Origin: Sipunculus nudus
Lineage: Eukaryota > Annelida > Sipuncula > Golfingiida > Sipunculidae
NCBI GenBank assembly: GCA_026874595.1
Contig: CM049309.1
Location: 5,974,576 to 6,038,575 of the forward strand
DNA length: 64,000 bases
Reading direction: 5' to 3'
The notes below the pieces were generated by a model, which worked only from the letters and a program-made list of their open reading frames with translations, did not search any database and was not told the origin of the DNA. Position 1 is the stretch's first letter, and each line of letters begins with the position of its first letter. Positions 1 to 11,229 of the stretch are shown here, in pieces. Position numbers and translations under genes: made by a program.

Positions 1-2585
1 AACTTTTCATTAGTCTTAGGGGTCTGTTCCACAGATTGTACAATATGGTTTTGTGGTTTTATAATGAACGTAACTAACCTATGGCCGCGACTGAGAAACA
101 AGAAGATAAATATATCAGAAGTCACTATGCAGCCCACCTTGGCCAAAAATTGTGTTTGTCTTCAAATCTCAACACATTTTACAATGGATTAAAATTAAAT
201 TTGTAGAACGGTTCTGGATATATTATTAATTAGCACTTCTGGATATATTATTAATTAGCACTAAAAGTAAATCAATCTAATTTAAGTGTGGATCTGCAGA
301 AGTATTAATGAAGGCATTGGTGGAGGTAAGCACTCTGTGAGTGCTTTCTAGTTGTAATGTGTATAGTTTATTTATAGTATATGTCAATTTACATTCTGAA
401 TCAACAACCTGTTGGTTTACTTCATTTTTCTCTTTGGTGACTAATAATGAAAACAACAGTTGTTAGGCTGACTTCTTAAAACTTAGGCATTCACTTCTCT
501 TATTTCAGCAACACTCATCTGCTTATAAGGTACTGTCAACAACTCATATTTATGATAAGGATTCTACAGCAATTTATTCTAGTTATACATGCACATAAAA
601 TTTTGGGAAACCAGGTATGGTTGTTGTTTATTCTTATACAAAACCAAAACACCAATAAGTCTTCATTTCTTCTCTAAACTTTTATTACATAATCAAGTAC
701 AACAAACCATATTGGTAATTATGGTAGCTGTGTTCTATTTAAAAATGATAATATAATCCTTTTAAGTTATTATGACACAAAAATAATACAACAAAGATAA
801 AAATCAAGCATATATTTTAAATGTTCATAATAAGCAATCATTTTCAGTTTATCATACACGATACCAACACATTCTAGATTGATGTTTTTATATGTGTACA
901 TTATCACAGATGCCATTAAATCCCATTCCTGTTTCTTCATCTACCTTAGGAATAAATATTCACGACATCCATTTTGCTAAATATGCATTTCTCTTTAATT
1001 CTGTTTTCTACAACTTCTTCAAATAATATTTTTTTGGTGAAAATACACTACTTTTTTCCTGAGGAACATCCACATAAAAAATAATTATAATAACTAAAGG
1101 AAATACCTTGTCCTTAGACATTCCATTTACATATAGCATGTTCACTGAAACGCACTAATTTGATGTAAGACCAGAAGACTAAATAAATAAATTTTTCTTT
1201 AATTTCCTGAAACTGAATTAATAACGAAATTTCATGTGTCTGTTGGATCATCTATTATCTGATACAGCCAGAGGTGACATGAAGCAGTTTGCCAAACTGA
1301 TTACCAACCTTAACCTAACATTAAATTTGTAAAATTATGCATACATATACCTGTCACTAAATAAGAACAAATAATTAACACTGCATTTTGGTCCTAAATT
1401 GTGTCAAAAACAAGAATGCTGCATTTTGGTCCTTCTGTCAATGATGCTGAACTACATGCTGTAGAGATAGTAAAAAATACCCCTAAAAATGATGTATCAG
1501 TGGAATGAAGAAAAAGGTTAATGTGAAATTGGTAATATTGATTACTGACGAATCTAGAATCCTTTAAGATCAAGAGCTGGGAACACATCTATAAACAGAA
1601 ATGATGAAATCGGAATGTGTCATTGGGTGAAATCTGTAGCTGAAGTGCGTGGCTGACAATGTCCCAAGACTAGTTTGATAATAGAAGTCTTTATTCAACA
1701 GCAAGAGTTCTGGGATAATCTCTGCCCGCCTGGCAAGAGATTGTCCGTCTCTCTCTTTCTTAGAGAGAGCCGCCCGGTCTCTCCTCAAAGCACCCACTAA
1801 CGATAGTTTGTTACAGAGCTGTCATGTGACACATGAGACATACATATCCATATTTCTGCATTTCTTCATAAAAGCTAAACCTTATTGGATGACCCAAAGT
1901 AGGTCACAATTACATCAGAGTTGTAGGTGTACTTTAAAAGTTTTGCCAGAATCCATTGGGTGAAAGTATTCTGGAAAAGCCTTAATCTGACCTGACATAC
2001 ATCCAGTTATAGACTAACCTGGAAGTCCTATTTACAGACTCGTTATGCTGCTCAGCTCAGCTGATGAGGAAATACTGTAATGCAATTACCTCCTTTCAAG
2101 GATAAATTTCTGATCTGACTGAAAGGAAATCAAATGTGTTTATAATGAGAAAAAGGAATAATACTGAGGATAATAGACCTTTGTGAGTGCATGTTAATTT
2201 TGGAGTCTGATACACACTTTATAAGACTGATCATATGGTTGTATAATTGGTGGCACAACCACTCCTCAGGTGGTATACACTGGTATAAATTGTTGCAGTT
2301 GTGACTTGTTGAGCAGTGTCCTAAGGCTGATGATACAAATTTCTTGTTAGCTATTATAATGTCAGAATTATCAAATCAGTTCTAAATACATTTTGAACAT
2401 CATTTGAAATCCACCAAGACTGATTTTTTATCAAATAAATGAAAGACAACCTCAACAGATTGGTAGCATTATCTTCTAATGAAACAGATGGTTTAAAGAG
2501 AAAATGCACTAAATTGTACAGCTGAAAATAAAACAGAAGCTTTCAATCCAAAGTCACGAATAAGAAAAAAAAGAAGCCTGCAAGA
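1..2585. other. AT-rich non-coding stretch
   Basis: I see no supportable gene here. The open frames are short, lack domain motifs and are rich in Leu/Phe/Tyr, as expected from AT-rich DNA. A minus-strand frame at 1570-1797 has a basic N-terminus but no flanking splice signals or recognisable family. The only clear structure is a 25-bp direct duplication at 212-261. Confidence 0.6.
212..261. repeat. 25-bp perfect tandem duplication
   Basis: The 25-bp unit starting TTCTGGATATATT and ending TTAGCAC occurs twice back to back (212-236 and 237-261) without mismatch. It looks like a recent slippage or repair duplication. No function is implied. Confidence 0.9.
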
Positions 2586-2587
2586 GA

Positions 2588-3761
2588 AGTGGTCAAGCAG
2601 CAGCTGACATGTTGAACCTCTTGAAGAACTCAGAAATAATACAGCTGAGAGTACACAGGCACCGCTTTGTAGGCAAGTTGGAGGAGGCCTAGGGATGGCT
2701 GGGGACAGTAAAGGACTGCTATTTTGGAGTGACCCGGAAGTCCTGGGAGGATGACTCCTGGTTCATGGTGACAATGGTCCAGGGAGACAGACCTCAGAAT
2801 GAGGAATGATGATTTAGCAAGAAGACTGTGAAGTTGACAAGTGAGATACAAGAAGAAATATCAGGTCCTGTGATCAAGTACAACGAGGCAAGGTGGAGGA
2901 GGCCCAGAAATGGCTTGGGACAGTAAAGGACTGCTATTTTGGAGTGACCCGGAAGTCCTGGGAGGACGACTCCTGGTTGTCATGGTGACCATGATCCGGG
3001 AAGACAGACCTGAGAATGAGGAGTGATGATTTAGCAAGAAGACTGTGAAGATGACAAGTGAGATACAAGAAGAAATATCAGGTTCTGTGATCAAGTACAA
3101 CGAGGCAAGGTGGAGGAGGCCCAGGAATGGCTGGGGACAGTAAAGGACTGCTATTTTGGAGTGAACCGGAATTTCTGGGAGGACGACTCCTGGTTGTCAT
3201 GGTGACCATGGTCTAGGGAGACAGACCTGAGAATAAGAAGTGTTGATTTAGCAAGAAGACTGTGAAGTTGACAAGTGAGATACAAAAAGAAATATCAGGT
3301 CCTGTGATCGAGTACAACGAGGCAAGGTGGAGGAGGCCCAGATGTGGCTTGGGACAGTAAAGGACTACTATTTTGGAGTGAACCAGAAGTCCTGGGAGGA
3401 GGACTCCTGGTTGTCATGGTGACCATGATCCGGGAAGACAGACCTGAGAATGAGGAGTGATGATTTAGCAAGAAGACTGTGAAGATGACAAGTGAGATAC
3501 AAGAAGAAATATCAGGTTCTGTGATCAAGTACAACGAGGCAAGGTGGAGGAGGCCAAGGAATGGCTGGGGACAGTAAAGGACTGCTATTTTGGAGTGAAC
3601 TGGAATTTCTGGGAGGACGACTCCTGGTTGTCATGGTGACCATGGTCTAGGGAGACAGACCTGAGAATAAGAAGTGTTGATTTAGCAAGAAGACTGTGAA
3701 GTTGACAAGTGAGATACAAAAAGAAATATCAGGTCCTGTGATCGAGTACAACGAGTGACAG
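2588..3761 (+). repeat. Five tandem ~217-bp units containing a TatD coding fragment
   Basis: Five units begin with AGGCAAG(G/T)TGGAGGAGGCC at 2671, 2886, 3103, 3320 and 3537, so the period is 215-217 bp. The lead-in at 2588-2670 matches 5053-5130 inside the downstream TatD-like pseudogene. On the plus strand each unit begins with a frame of about 33 codons that corresponds to the pseudogene's fourth-metal-ligand region (RHRFVGK, then EEAxEWLGTVKDCYFGVT), then hits a stop. The rest of the unit (GGTGACCATG...CAGACCTGA...TACAACGAG) recurs once at 5785-5920. The array therefore seems built from a duplicated junction of TatD coding sequence and 5'-flanking sequence. The last unit runs into a splice donor at 3762. 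Confidence 0.85.
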
Positions 3762-3868
3762 GTGAGTAACAAAGTGACAAACTATTAGTAAGATAACAGT
3801 GTTCTTTTGTACTAACATTGTTAAGGTGTGTGAATAAGTATTTTAAGTGCTCCAAAGTTTATTTGCAG
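3762..3868 (+). other. Candidate 5' intron of the TatD-like gene
   Basis: The last tandem unit ends GACAG followed by GTGAGTAAC, a near-perfect donor. The next acceptor is TTTATTTGCAG ending at 3868, two bases before an ATG at 3871. This suggests that the repeat tail served as a non-coding first exon of the downstream gene. The GACAGGT core recurs at 5925 in the downstream copy of this sequence, but there it continues TCAATAT and the donor is lost. Confidence 0.5.
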
Positions 3869-3870
3869 AT

Positions 3871-5407
3871 ATGGATGCGAGTGAGCATGAGTTTGTGCCT
3901 ATATATAGTGGTGAAAGTAGTGAGGGAGAACCGGAGTTGGTAGACGTTAGGAAGACGGCACCCTCTGTGAAGTCCCACCCAGTGGAGTTGCAGAGGAGGG
4001 TTGTTTTGCACCTATACAGAGTGTTGAGGGGTTCATGGCAACAGATCTTCAGAAGAGAAGTAGGACAGAAATGTGTGGGGGACAGGAGCAGGTAGCCACA
4101 AGGACGACCCCCATAAGTCATCCTCCCATAACAGTAAGTCATGTCACATTTGCTACGAGCCATTTTCTTGGCGTCATGTTCACAGACATGTCATTTGTAT
4201 GCTACTGCCCTTCTGGGTGGTCCAAGAGACAGCTTGTCACACTTGTCGAATATCAACCAGTGATCCTTACGACCAGGAAAGGGGTCAAAGCCATGACGGA
4301 GATGTGTAAGCTGAGTGCCATAGACAATAGTATGTTTGGAGGGCATATTATATTATAAGTGCAGCTCTAAATCTGCAGACAATCAGGCAACTGCTGCAGT
4401 ATGTGCTGGAACACGGCTTGTTCAGATCTCGCAAGGATGTGGTTGGCAGGACAGGATTCACAGACGCACATGCGGCCTTGCTTCGCCAGGTGGCAGCGGT
4501 GTGCTGATGGGCCAAGCCAGATGTGCTACAGGCATCTCTACCAAACTCCTGAGGCATCATTGCACCACTATTCCATCTTGTGGAGGTTGATGGAGAGAGT
4601 TCCAGAGGAGATCCGGTACAAGATACTTGATGGCTCTGGCAGTCATAGACACCGATGTGCATATGGATAGGCTGCTTCATGGTACTGTTTACAGGACATG
4701 GAGCGCCTTCTGCGAGCATATGGAGCATCCAATATTTCGGTGTGGTGGTATATCACGTATTTCTGAACAGCGACAGAGAGCCACCAATGGAGGTTCCTGG
4801 GCTTACCATCAAATCGTTGTTTGGATTGCTACCAAGGGTAGAAGGCAAAGTGAGTATCTCAGCTTGGAAATCAATCGAAGTAATCCTCAGGGTAAAGGAC
4901 TCTGAGGCTGTGGTCATTAGGGAGGTAGGCCTGGAGTGTTTATGGACCTCCACCAGTGAACAGGCCAACCAGAGGAGTTTCCTAAGGTCCTTGTTAAATG
5001 TCTTGCGAACTAGTCAGGTGAGCCACGGCGTTCTGGTGATCCATGTCCTGGAAGTGGTCAAGCAGCAGCTGACATGTTAAACCTCTTGAAGGACTCTGAA
5101 ATGCACAGCTGAGAGTACACAGGCACCGCTTTGTAGGCAAGGTGGAGGAGGCCAAGGAATGGCTAGGGACAGTAAAGGACTGCTATTTTGAAGTGACCCT
5201 GAAGTCCATCGAGGATGACTCAACTGGCAAAGCCTAACAGGAGATGCCACTCGAAAGATTCCTGCTGGAGCCTAATTCTCATTATCTTGTGGATATGCCA
5301 TGGGACTTGTTCCTGGTTTTACAGCGTCTTGTGAGACTGAGGGGAGTCTCGGGGGTGAAGATGTTGTGCATCACCAACTGTAACTCCATCAAGTTACATG
5401 GGTAGTT
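3871..5407 (+). pseudogene. Decayed TatD-family (TATDN2-like) nuclease with N-terminal zinc finger
   Basis: TatD proteins are metal-dependent hydrolases acting on DNA 3' ends. I see the family's motifs in order, but in shifting frames. An acidic N-terminus starts at 3871 (MDASEHEFVPIYSGES). A Cys/His finger follows near 4136-4250: CHIC, PFSWRHVHRHV, then ACHTC. A leucine-rich stretch starts at about 4373 (LLQYVLEHGLF). The first metal motif at about 4640 reads VIDTDVHMDRLL, where TatD has HxH, so the first His is Asp. The Glu motif at about 4910 is IREVGLE. The His strand at about 5035 is GVLVIHV. The fourth-ligand region at about 5118 is RHRFVGK. The C-terminus at about 5265-5400 has RFLLEPNSHYL, where the usual TDSPYL Asp is Asn, then LRGVSGVKML. 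Several frameshifts plus stops (for example at 4307 and in the 5220s) make it non-functional. An AATAAA lies near 5450. I infer a TATDN2-like gene; the zinc-finger fusion is of a kind I associate with invertebrate expansions. Confidence 0.75.
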
Positions 5408-5965
5408 TTAAGGTGTTGTGCTCTAAGAGGCAATGAGGAGATTAAAATAAAAATAAATAATGGTTCAGTAGACTTTTTAAGATGAGGAGGAGCCATGTGC
5501 TGTGTCATGTTATTTATATTTGTGTATCTGGTGAGGGATAGTGACTGGACATGTGTTAAACCCCCTTTTTAAGTTATGGAGGTCGGCACTGCTGTGCAGT
5601 AAAACTTCTGGTACAGTTTTGGAGGTAGGCACTGCTGGGCAGTGAGGCTTATGGTAGAGTAATGTTTAATTTTCAAATTATTTGAGTTTTTGAGATCCAG
5701 CCTCCTTTAAGAAAACAGGGGGGAGTGTTGAGGATTTGCCGTACATGTACAGTGTATTGGATGCCCGGGGTATCTCGTAACCCCAAACTGTCATGGTGAC
5801 CATGGGCCGGGAAGACAGACCTGAAAACAAGGCATGATGATTAAGCAAAAAGACTGTGGTGTCGACAAGTGAGACACAAGAAGAAATATCAGGTCCTGTG
5901 ATCGAGTACAACGTGTGACAGGTCAATATTAACAAAGTGATAAACTATTAGTAAGATAACAGTGT
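5408..5965 (+). repeat. 3' flank of the TatD-like gene and isolated copy of the array-tail sequence
   Basis: After the last TatD stop come AATAAA-like signals (about 5446-5456) and two short GGAGGT(C/A)GGCACTGCTG repeats (about 5580 and 5622). Positions 5785-5965 repeat the second half of the 217-bp unit and its exit sequence (GAGTACAACGTGTGACAGGT...AACTATTAGTAAGATAACAGTGT), which also lies at 3622-3802. The gene is therefore bracketed by the same sequence in direct orientation. Just before the downstream copy is a purine-rich run (AAGAAAACAGGGGGGAG, about 5711-5727) followed by TGTTGAGG, which resembles a polypurine tract plus LTR start. Full LTR boundaries cannot be drawn. Confidence 0.5.
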
Positions 5966-6512
5966 ATAGTTAGACAGAGGTAAATCCTACATAAATACCA
6001 TAATGACACCCTGAATAATGATTGTGATGACAGTTGGGCCAAAATTCAAAGAAAAATTTACTTACATGTACCAAATCTCATATGCAAGACAAGATCCCAG
6101 CTACAGGAAGCTAAGAGTATTTCAGGCATATATACCCAAAGCCCTAAAACTTAAGAATATAAGCAAAAGCTGACAAAAGCCCTCAGCCAAAAGAACAGTG
6201 TTTATTGGTAGTAACAGTAACAAGTATGAAATATTTGTTATCAAATGGATGTTAATCAGTACATGTCTCTTGTTCAAGTTGTAAATTTGAACTAGAGAGG
6301 TATGCAGTACCTTTGAAAGTCTGGCACCCCTGTACTCAAGCAGCACAAAGAGATCATCAAGGCAAATGACCATGTATATAATCAATAATCCTACCAGTGG
6401 TTCTTGAGAAATAAGCTCCTAAGTTTTTCCTATTATAAGCTAAGTATGTCAAGGTCACCCATTATTAAACCTGATCAAGATTTTGTTGATATTATTACCA
6501 AGTAATAAAATA
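5966..6512. other. Non-coding, with a segment duplicated near 29.5 kb
   Basis: No gene is seen. About 6139-6260 (AGCTGACAAAAGCCCTCAGCCAAAAGA ... AACAGTAACAAGTATGAAATATTTGTT) matches 29545-29630, so this is a dispersed repeat fragment. Confidence 0.5.
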
Positions 6513-6560
6513 CAGTGGGGTACCCAGGGGGCTTTCCTGGTTGCCCGGAAAGCCCCCCCC
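6513..6560 (+). repeat. Candidate left terminal inverted repeat of the hAT element
   Basis: CAGTGGGGTACCCAGG at 6513 has the CAGNGG start typical of hAT ends and the same C/G-rich continuation as the inverted sequence ending at 10926 (CAGGGGCAAACCCAGG read on the minus strand). Eleven to twelve of the first sixteen bases agree. Flanking 8-mers do not match (ATAAAATA at 6505-6512 against AAATAATG at 10927-10934), so pairing with that right end is uncertain. Confidence 0.35.
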
Positions 6561-8192
6561 CTCCCAGGAAAATATCAATAGGCCTATAAAATGGTAATAA
6601 ATGTCCACATCTGATTTCCACATTGTACAGGCATGTATTTAGGCTATTTTTACTTTTTTCTGAAGAGCATGCAAACAGAGCAAACAATATCCACTTCATA
6701 AGCTTCGCTTCCATGGATACACTTGCACGGGTGACATTAATATACCCCAGTCAGGCTGGGAAATTTCTCCCAAGCTGCCGGAAGGCATACTGGATCATTA
6801 ATCACTGTGGATAAACCCCCCCCCCCCATGTGGTGAGCCTGAGCTGGCTTCACTCAGACTGGGGATCGGATCACCCCTGAAATCCTGCCTGCGCAACAGG
6901 AGATGGGCTGAAACTATGCTTCCATGACCCAAATAATTTGGTTGACCACAATGTATCAGTTGTTGATAATAACTTAATACACAAGCGTTATGTTTACCAA
7001 GCACATTTGATGGGACCAGTCCATGTGGAGGAACCACTTTGTTTTCCTGTTCATTAATAGAGTCAAGAACTGGATTTAACGTAAGAAAATCATACTTAAG
7101 ATTCACCCATGTAACATTCTATTATGTATCTACAGTGTATACGTATAAATGTTTAATGAGCCCATAATTCTAAATATCCTCAGGTTGTTAAAGTGCCAAA
7201 TCTCTGAACTAAATGTAAAAATTTAATTTAAGGTGAAGGACTTTATTACGCTTATGTTATAACTTATACTGTATGATGAACCATGTTATAATATAGTATT
7301 ACTATATGTTGAACCATGTTATACTATATGATGAACTATGTAATATACTATACTAGCTGCACCTGTGGAAAATCAAAGGATCTCAAAGATAAATAATTTT
7401 GTATTGAGCTGGTAGGGAATGAATGTCGCATATTTTAAAAACCCAACTGCGTATTAATTATATAAATGATGAACCATGTTATACTATTTGGTAAAATATG
7501 AAGGTGTTATATAAATTTTAACTGAATTTGTTGTGGTGGATCACCGTTAAGCATGAATTCAACTAATTTTCTAGCTACGCCAAACACGATGCAGTCAACT
7601 CTTGACAAGTTCCTAAAAGCAGAAATCAGCTCTGCATGAAATTCTTGCAGCGGGCCTCCCTCGAAAAAACACTGCCAAGCAGGTATAGCATACCTTTTTA
7701 CCATTGATATTTCAATTTTTATGATCATTATTTATAAATAAAAAATATGGTCATATTATTCATGTCCATGATGTAGTCAATAAAGGATAAAAGCCATCAT
7801 AAATATCTGTAGTAATTTGCAGATGCTGAATAAAAAATAAAGCAAATTATTTTATTAAATTATTTTTTTATCAATACCCACTTGAAATATAATTTCTAAA
7901 ACCTAAATACTTTAGAAAGCTCACATAGTAGTCATTAGGATTCCCAAGCAACCCTTAGCTCAGATGATTAAATTCATCTGAGCTATATATAGGAATGGAC
8001 CTTTGTCCGCCATGTGTACTGCCAACCGGACAGAAATCATAACCGCAAGACCCAGAAAGTTCACATTACCCAGGTCTTGATAGGTTCTCTGGGGAATTTC
8101 AAAGTAGGTCACACAGAACTATACTTATGCCAAATGGCCTTAAGATATGTGTCAAATTCAGCTTAAAACATTTGCAAATTTTGTTATTGCAG
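6561..8192. other. Non-coding interior between candidate hAT left end and transposase
   Basis: No gene is seen. Noted contents are a C-run at about 6817-6829, GATGAACCATGTTATA-like repeats at about 7276-7330 and again at 7470, and a hairpin at 7957-7984. The stretch ends at the acceptor TTTTGTTATTGCAG that precedes the transposase exon. Confidence 0.45.
7957..7984. repeat. Perfect 11-bp-arm hairpin related to the pearl-like repeat ends
   Basis: AGCTCAGATGA, a six-base loop, then TCATCTGAGCT. The arm matches the AGCTCAGATGAC that forms the 3' hairpin of the dispersed repeats ending at 14291, 31911, 32149, 63376 and 63974, so this may be a truncated or rearranged end. Confidence 0.6.
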
Positions 8193-10470
8193 ATCACCAC
8201 AAGAGTCTGCGACAGAGCTCGATAGAAGAAGACTCTATTCAGACTGACATCTCCTATTATGTCACAAAAGAAGGTCACAAGGAACTTACTTCAGAGATGA
8301 AACTGCAGCTTCTCACCAGCTGCTAAAAGCCAGATATTGATTACATTTTCCCAGCACGAGAAGAGTTTGGCAAGAAACGCAAATTCCAGCATGCCTGGCT
8401 ACGGCAGTATAACTGGCTGGTATACAGTCCAGAGAAAAATGGTGGACTCTGTCTCCACTGTATGCTCTTTGGCCAGGATCATATTGAAGGAGATTTGGTC
8501 AGCAGAGCGCTGACATGCTTTACAAAATCGAAAAGCAAGTTGTCCCACCATGATAATCAAGAGAGTCATAAACTGGCATCTACCAAAGCCTCAGACTTCC
8601 TGGAAGTGATGATTGGTGGCCAGATTGACATTAAGAGTCAGATGAACAGTGCCCTGGTTACCCGAGTGAATGAAAACCGAGTAAAGCTGGCATCTATCAT
8701 TAAGACCATCATCTTCTGTGGTCGTCAGAATATTGCTCTGCGAGGTCACAAAGACAACACCAAGGCAGTTGCCACAGACAGAACGGCAAATCCTGGAAAC
8801 TTCCTGGCCCTTCTGGATTTCCGAGTTGAGTCGGGTGATAGTGTTATGGGCATGCACTTGAGCACAGCAGCCAGAAATGCCCTGTATACTTCAGCAAACA
8901 TCCAAAATCAGTTAATCCTTATTTGTGGAGAGCAGATTCGTGAACACATACTCCAAATGTGAGAGAAATTAAGTTTTTCTCAATAATTGCCGATGAAGTC
9001 ACTGACTCTGCTGACAAGGAGCAACTGAGCTTGGTGTTGAGGTATGTTGACCCAAGTAACAATATCAGAGAAGACCTGGTGGACTTTCTTGAGTGTGACA
9101 CTGGTGTGAAAGGCAATATCCTGGCTGAAAAGATTTCATCCGCCATCACAGGTTATGGACTTGACATCCACAATCTTAGGGGCCAAGCATATGATGGAGC
9201 AGGCAATATGGCCTGCAAGTCCAAGGGGGCAGCAGCCATCATTCAGAAGACCAATCCCCTGGCCCTCTACCAGCATTGCTCATCTCACGCACTAAATCTG
9301 GCCATGGTAAAGTCCATCCAGATCACTAGTATCAGGAACATGATCGGCACCATGGAGAGGACTTCTGGCTTCATGGAAGGGCATCCTAAGCGTGCGTATG
9401 CGTTTGAGGAGGCTGTCAAGAAGAGCAACCCTGAATCAAGAAAGACGAAGCTCATAAATCTGTGCCGTACACGTTGGGTGGAACGTCTAGATGGTTTAGA
9501 AACGTTCGTGGAGTTACACCCTTCTGTCGTAACTTGCATGGAGGACATTGTGGAGAGTGGTCCTGCCAATTGGTCCACTGATTCTCTGACTGATGCAAAG
9601 GGTCTGCTTCTTGCCATCACAAGCACAGATTTCATTGTGTCCTTGGTGATTACCAACAACGCACTCTGTTACTTGAAAGGTGTGACCACCAGCCTTCAAG
9701 GTGAAGCCAGGGACATTGTTGAGGCCAGCAGAGAAATTGACTGTGTAACAACAGTAATACAAGATGTTCGGAACAACATTGATGATCACTACAGTTCTTG
9801 GTTTCATCAAGCAGAACAGCTGTGTGAGGTTGTCAGTGTTACACCATCAATGCCTAGAACGTGCAAGCGTCAAATAAACCGAGATAACACCCCATCTCTT
9901 GGACCAGCAGAGTACTATAAGAGAACTATAGCCATTCCACTGCTAGATCATCTTCTGGTCGAATTGGAGATGCGGTTTACATCCTTGCACCAGAAGGCGT
10001 TACAGGGGCTCAGTCTTATCCCATCTATCCTTGTTACCCTGACGCAGACAGAGGGCAAGAGAAGACTACAAGAGGTAGTGGACCTCTACAGAGATGATCT
10101 TCTGTCCATTGGAAGCATAAACAGCGAAATTCACAGCTGGATGGTCAGATGGGAAAATAAATGTAAAGAACATGGACCAGGCAATCTTCCAACTACACTG
10201 AGCACCACCCTGTCTGTGACACCTGCGTTCCTGTTTCCAAACCTGCGGACATTGCTCATTATCTTGTGCACCTTGCCAGTTACCTCATGCTCTGCAGAGA
10301 GATCTTTTAGTGCATTGAAAAGAATTAAAACCCCAGCCAGAGCAACAATGGGAAATGACAGGCTGTCAGGCCTCACCCTACTGCACATGCACAGGGACAT
10401 ATCTGTCGACGTTGATAAAGCGATTGATACATTTGCATTAAGGAATCCGAGGAGTTTGAATTGTTTTTGA
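8193..10470 (+). pseudogene. hAT-superfamily transposase (52 kDa-repressor/ZMYM-like), two lesions
   Basis: hAT transposases cut and paste DNA in the nucleus. The exon opens after a clear acceptor at 8191-8192. Reading order: a polar leader; a TTF-type zinc-finger region at about 8385-8560 (WLRQYNWLVYSP, GGLCLHCMLFG, then a basic KSKLSHH stretch); the RNase-H-like core (FSIIADEVTDSADKEQLSL, RGQAYDGAGNM, HCSSHALNLAMVKS, TRWVERLDGLETF); the region SLGPAEYYKRTIAIPLLDHL; and the C-terminal dimerisation motif CSAERSFSALKRIKT near residue 460 of the second segment. The stop at 10468 is a normal end. Lesions are an in-frame TAA at 8324-8326 in an otherwise open frame, and loss of one base near 8959, which puts positions 1-166 and the remaining ~503 codons in different frames. 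With only two breaks in ~760 codons this is a recent insertion. Upstream exons are not identified. Confidence 0.9.
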
Positions 10471-10926
10471 TACCATGGTACTATACCCCCTTTCAAGGTT
10501 TATAGTCCTGCAGCCTGTAGGCTTCTTATATAAGCCATTGTTTTTGGTTACAGTTATCTTTCATTGGCATGTTTCATTCTATTAAACTTTTTCAATTAAT
10601 ACACCATTGTTTTGTGTTATCAATATATTTAACAATAAATAATTTGAATTTTTAAATTTTTTTTTCTTATTTTGTGAAGAAAATTCCACTGTTAAAAGTC
10701 AAATTTGTTAAAAATATGCCAAATAACAGCCGATTTGGGGCCATTCAAAACCTCGAAATGTGGGGGCTTCAGGGGGCTCCGCCCCCTGACCGTACAAGGG
10801 GCCATAAGGCGGGCCCCTGGACCCCACCCATCAGGGGCGAACGCCTTTGTCGTTCGTTTTGAGTAAGATTTCCAAATTTCACATTTCTGGAAACCCCCCC
10901 CGAACCAATTCCTGGGTTTGCCCCTG
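10471..10926. mobile_element. 3' end of the hAT element with terminal inverted repeat
   Basis: After the transposase stop come AATAAA (about 10633) and a GC-rich block (GGGGGCTTCAGGGGGCTCCGCCCCCTG). The block ends in CCTGGGTTTGCCCCTG at 10926, the reverse of a CAGGGGC hAT-type terminus. The change from AT-rich to C/G-rich and back supports an element boundary at about 10926. The matching left end is best sought at 6513. Confidence 0.6.
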
Positions 10927-11229
10927 AAATAATGAAAGTAAGATTTAAGATAACAGGAACAAAAATGTCAACTTTAGGTTAAATCCATCAGAAATCCTTG
11001 CTTAGTTCATTGATGTAACTATAATTATTGTTCTTGGTTATTTTATTATTACAAATATGTCAATATTTCATTCAGACATTTCAAATGGCCAGTTTGATAC
11101 AATATAGCAAACCAGGTTTTTCACTGATTTACCATCGTAACATTTATTATTGCAATTATGTATTATTATTTGTCTGGAATCATTTCATGGTTGAATACAC
11201 AAATGTTCATGAAAGAGTTAATTAGGGAG
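10927..11229. other. AT-rich spacer
   Basis: Nothing recognisable is seen; short open frames only. Confidence 0.5.

Noticed and set aside
1570-1797. Minus-strand 75-codon frame starting MGALRRDRAALSKKERDG
   Set aside because: The basic start is caused by a GAGA-rich patch; there are no splice signals, no family and no partner frame.
2861-3534. Minus-strand frames repeated in the 217-bp array (MYLITEPDISSCISLVIF...)
   Set aside because: They are identical only because the DNA is repeated; the plus strand carries the recognisable TatD codons.
8591-8857. Minus-strand open frame (and others at 9285-9659, 9514-9810, 10131-10496)
   Set aside because: They lie antisense to the hAT transposase and have no motifs; they are shadows of its coding constraint.
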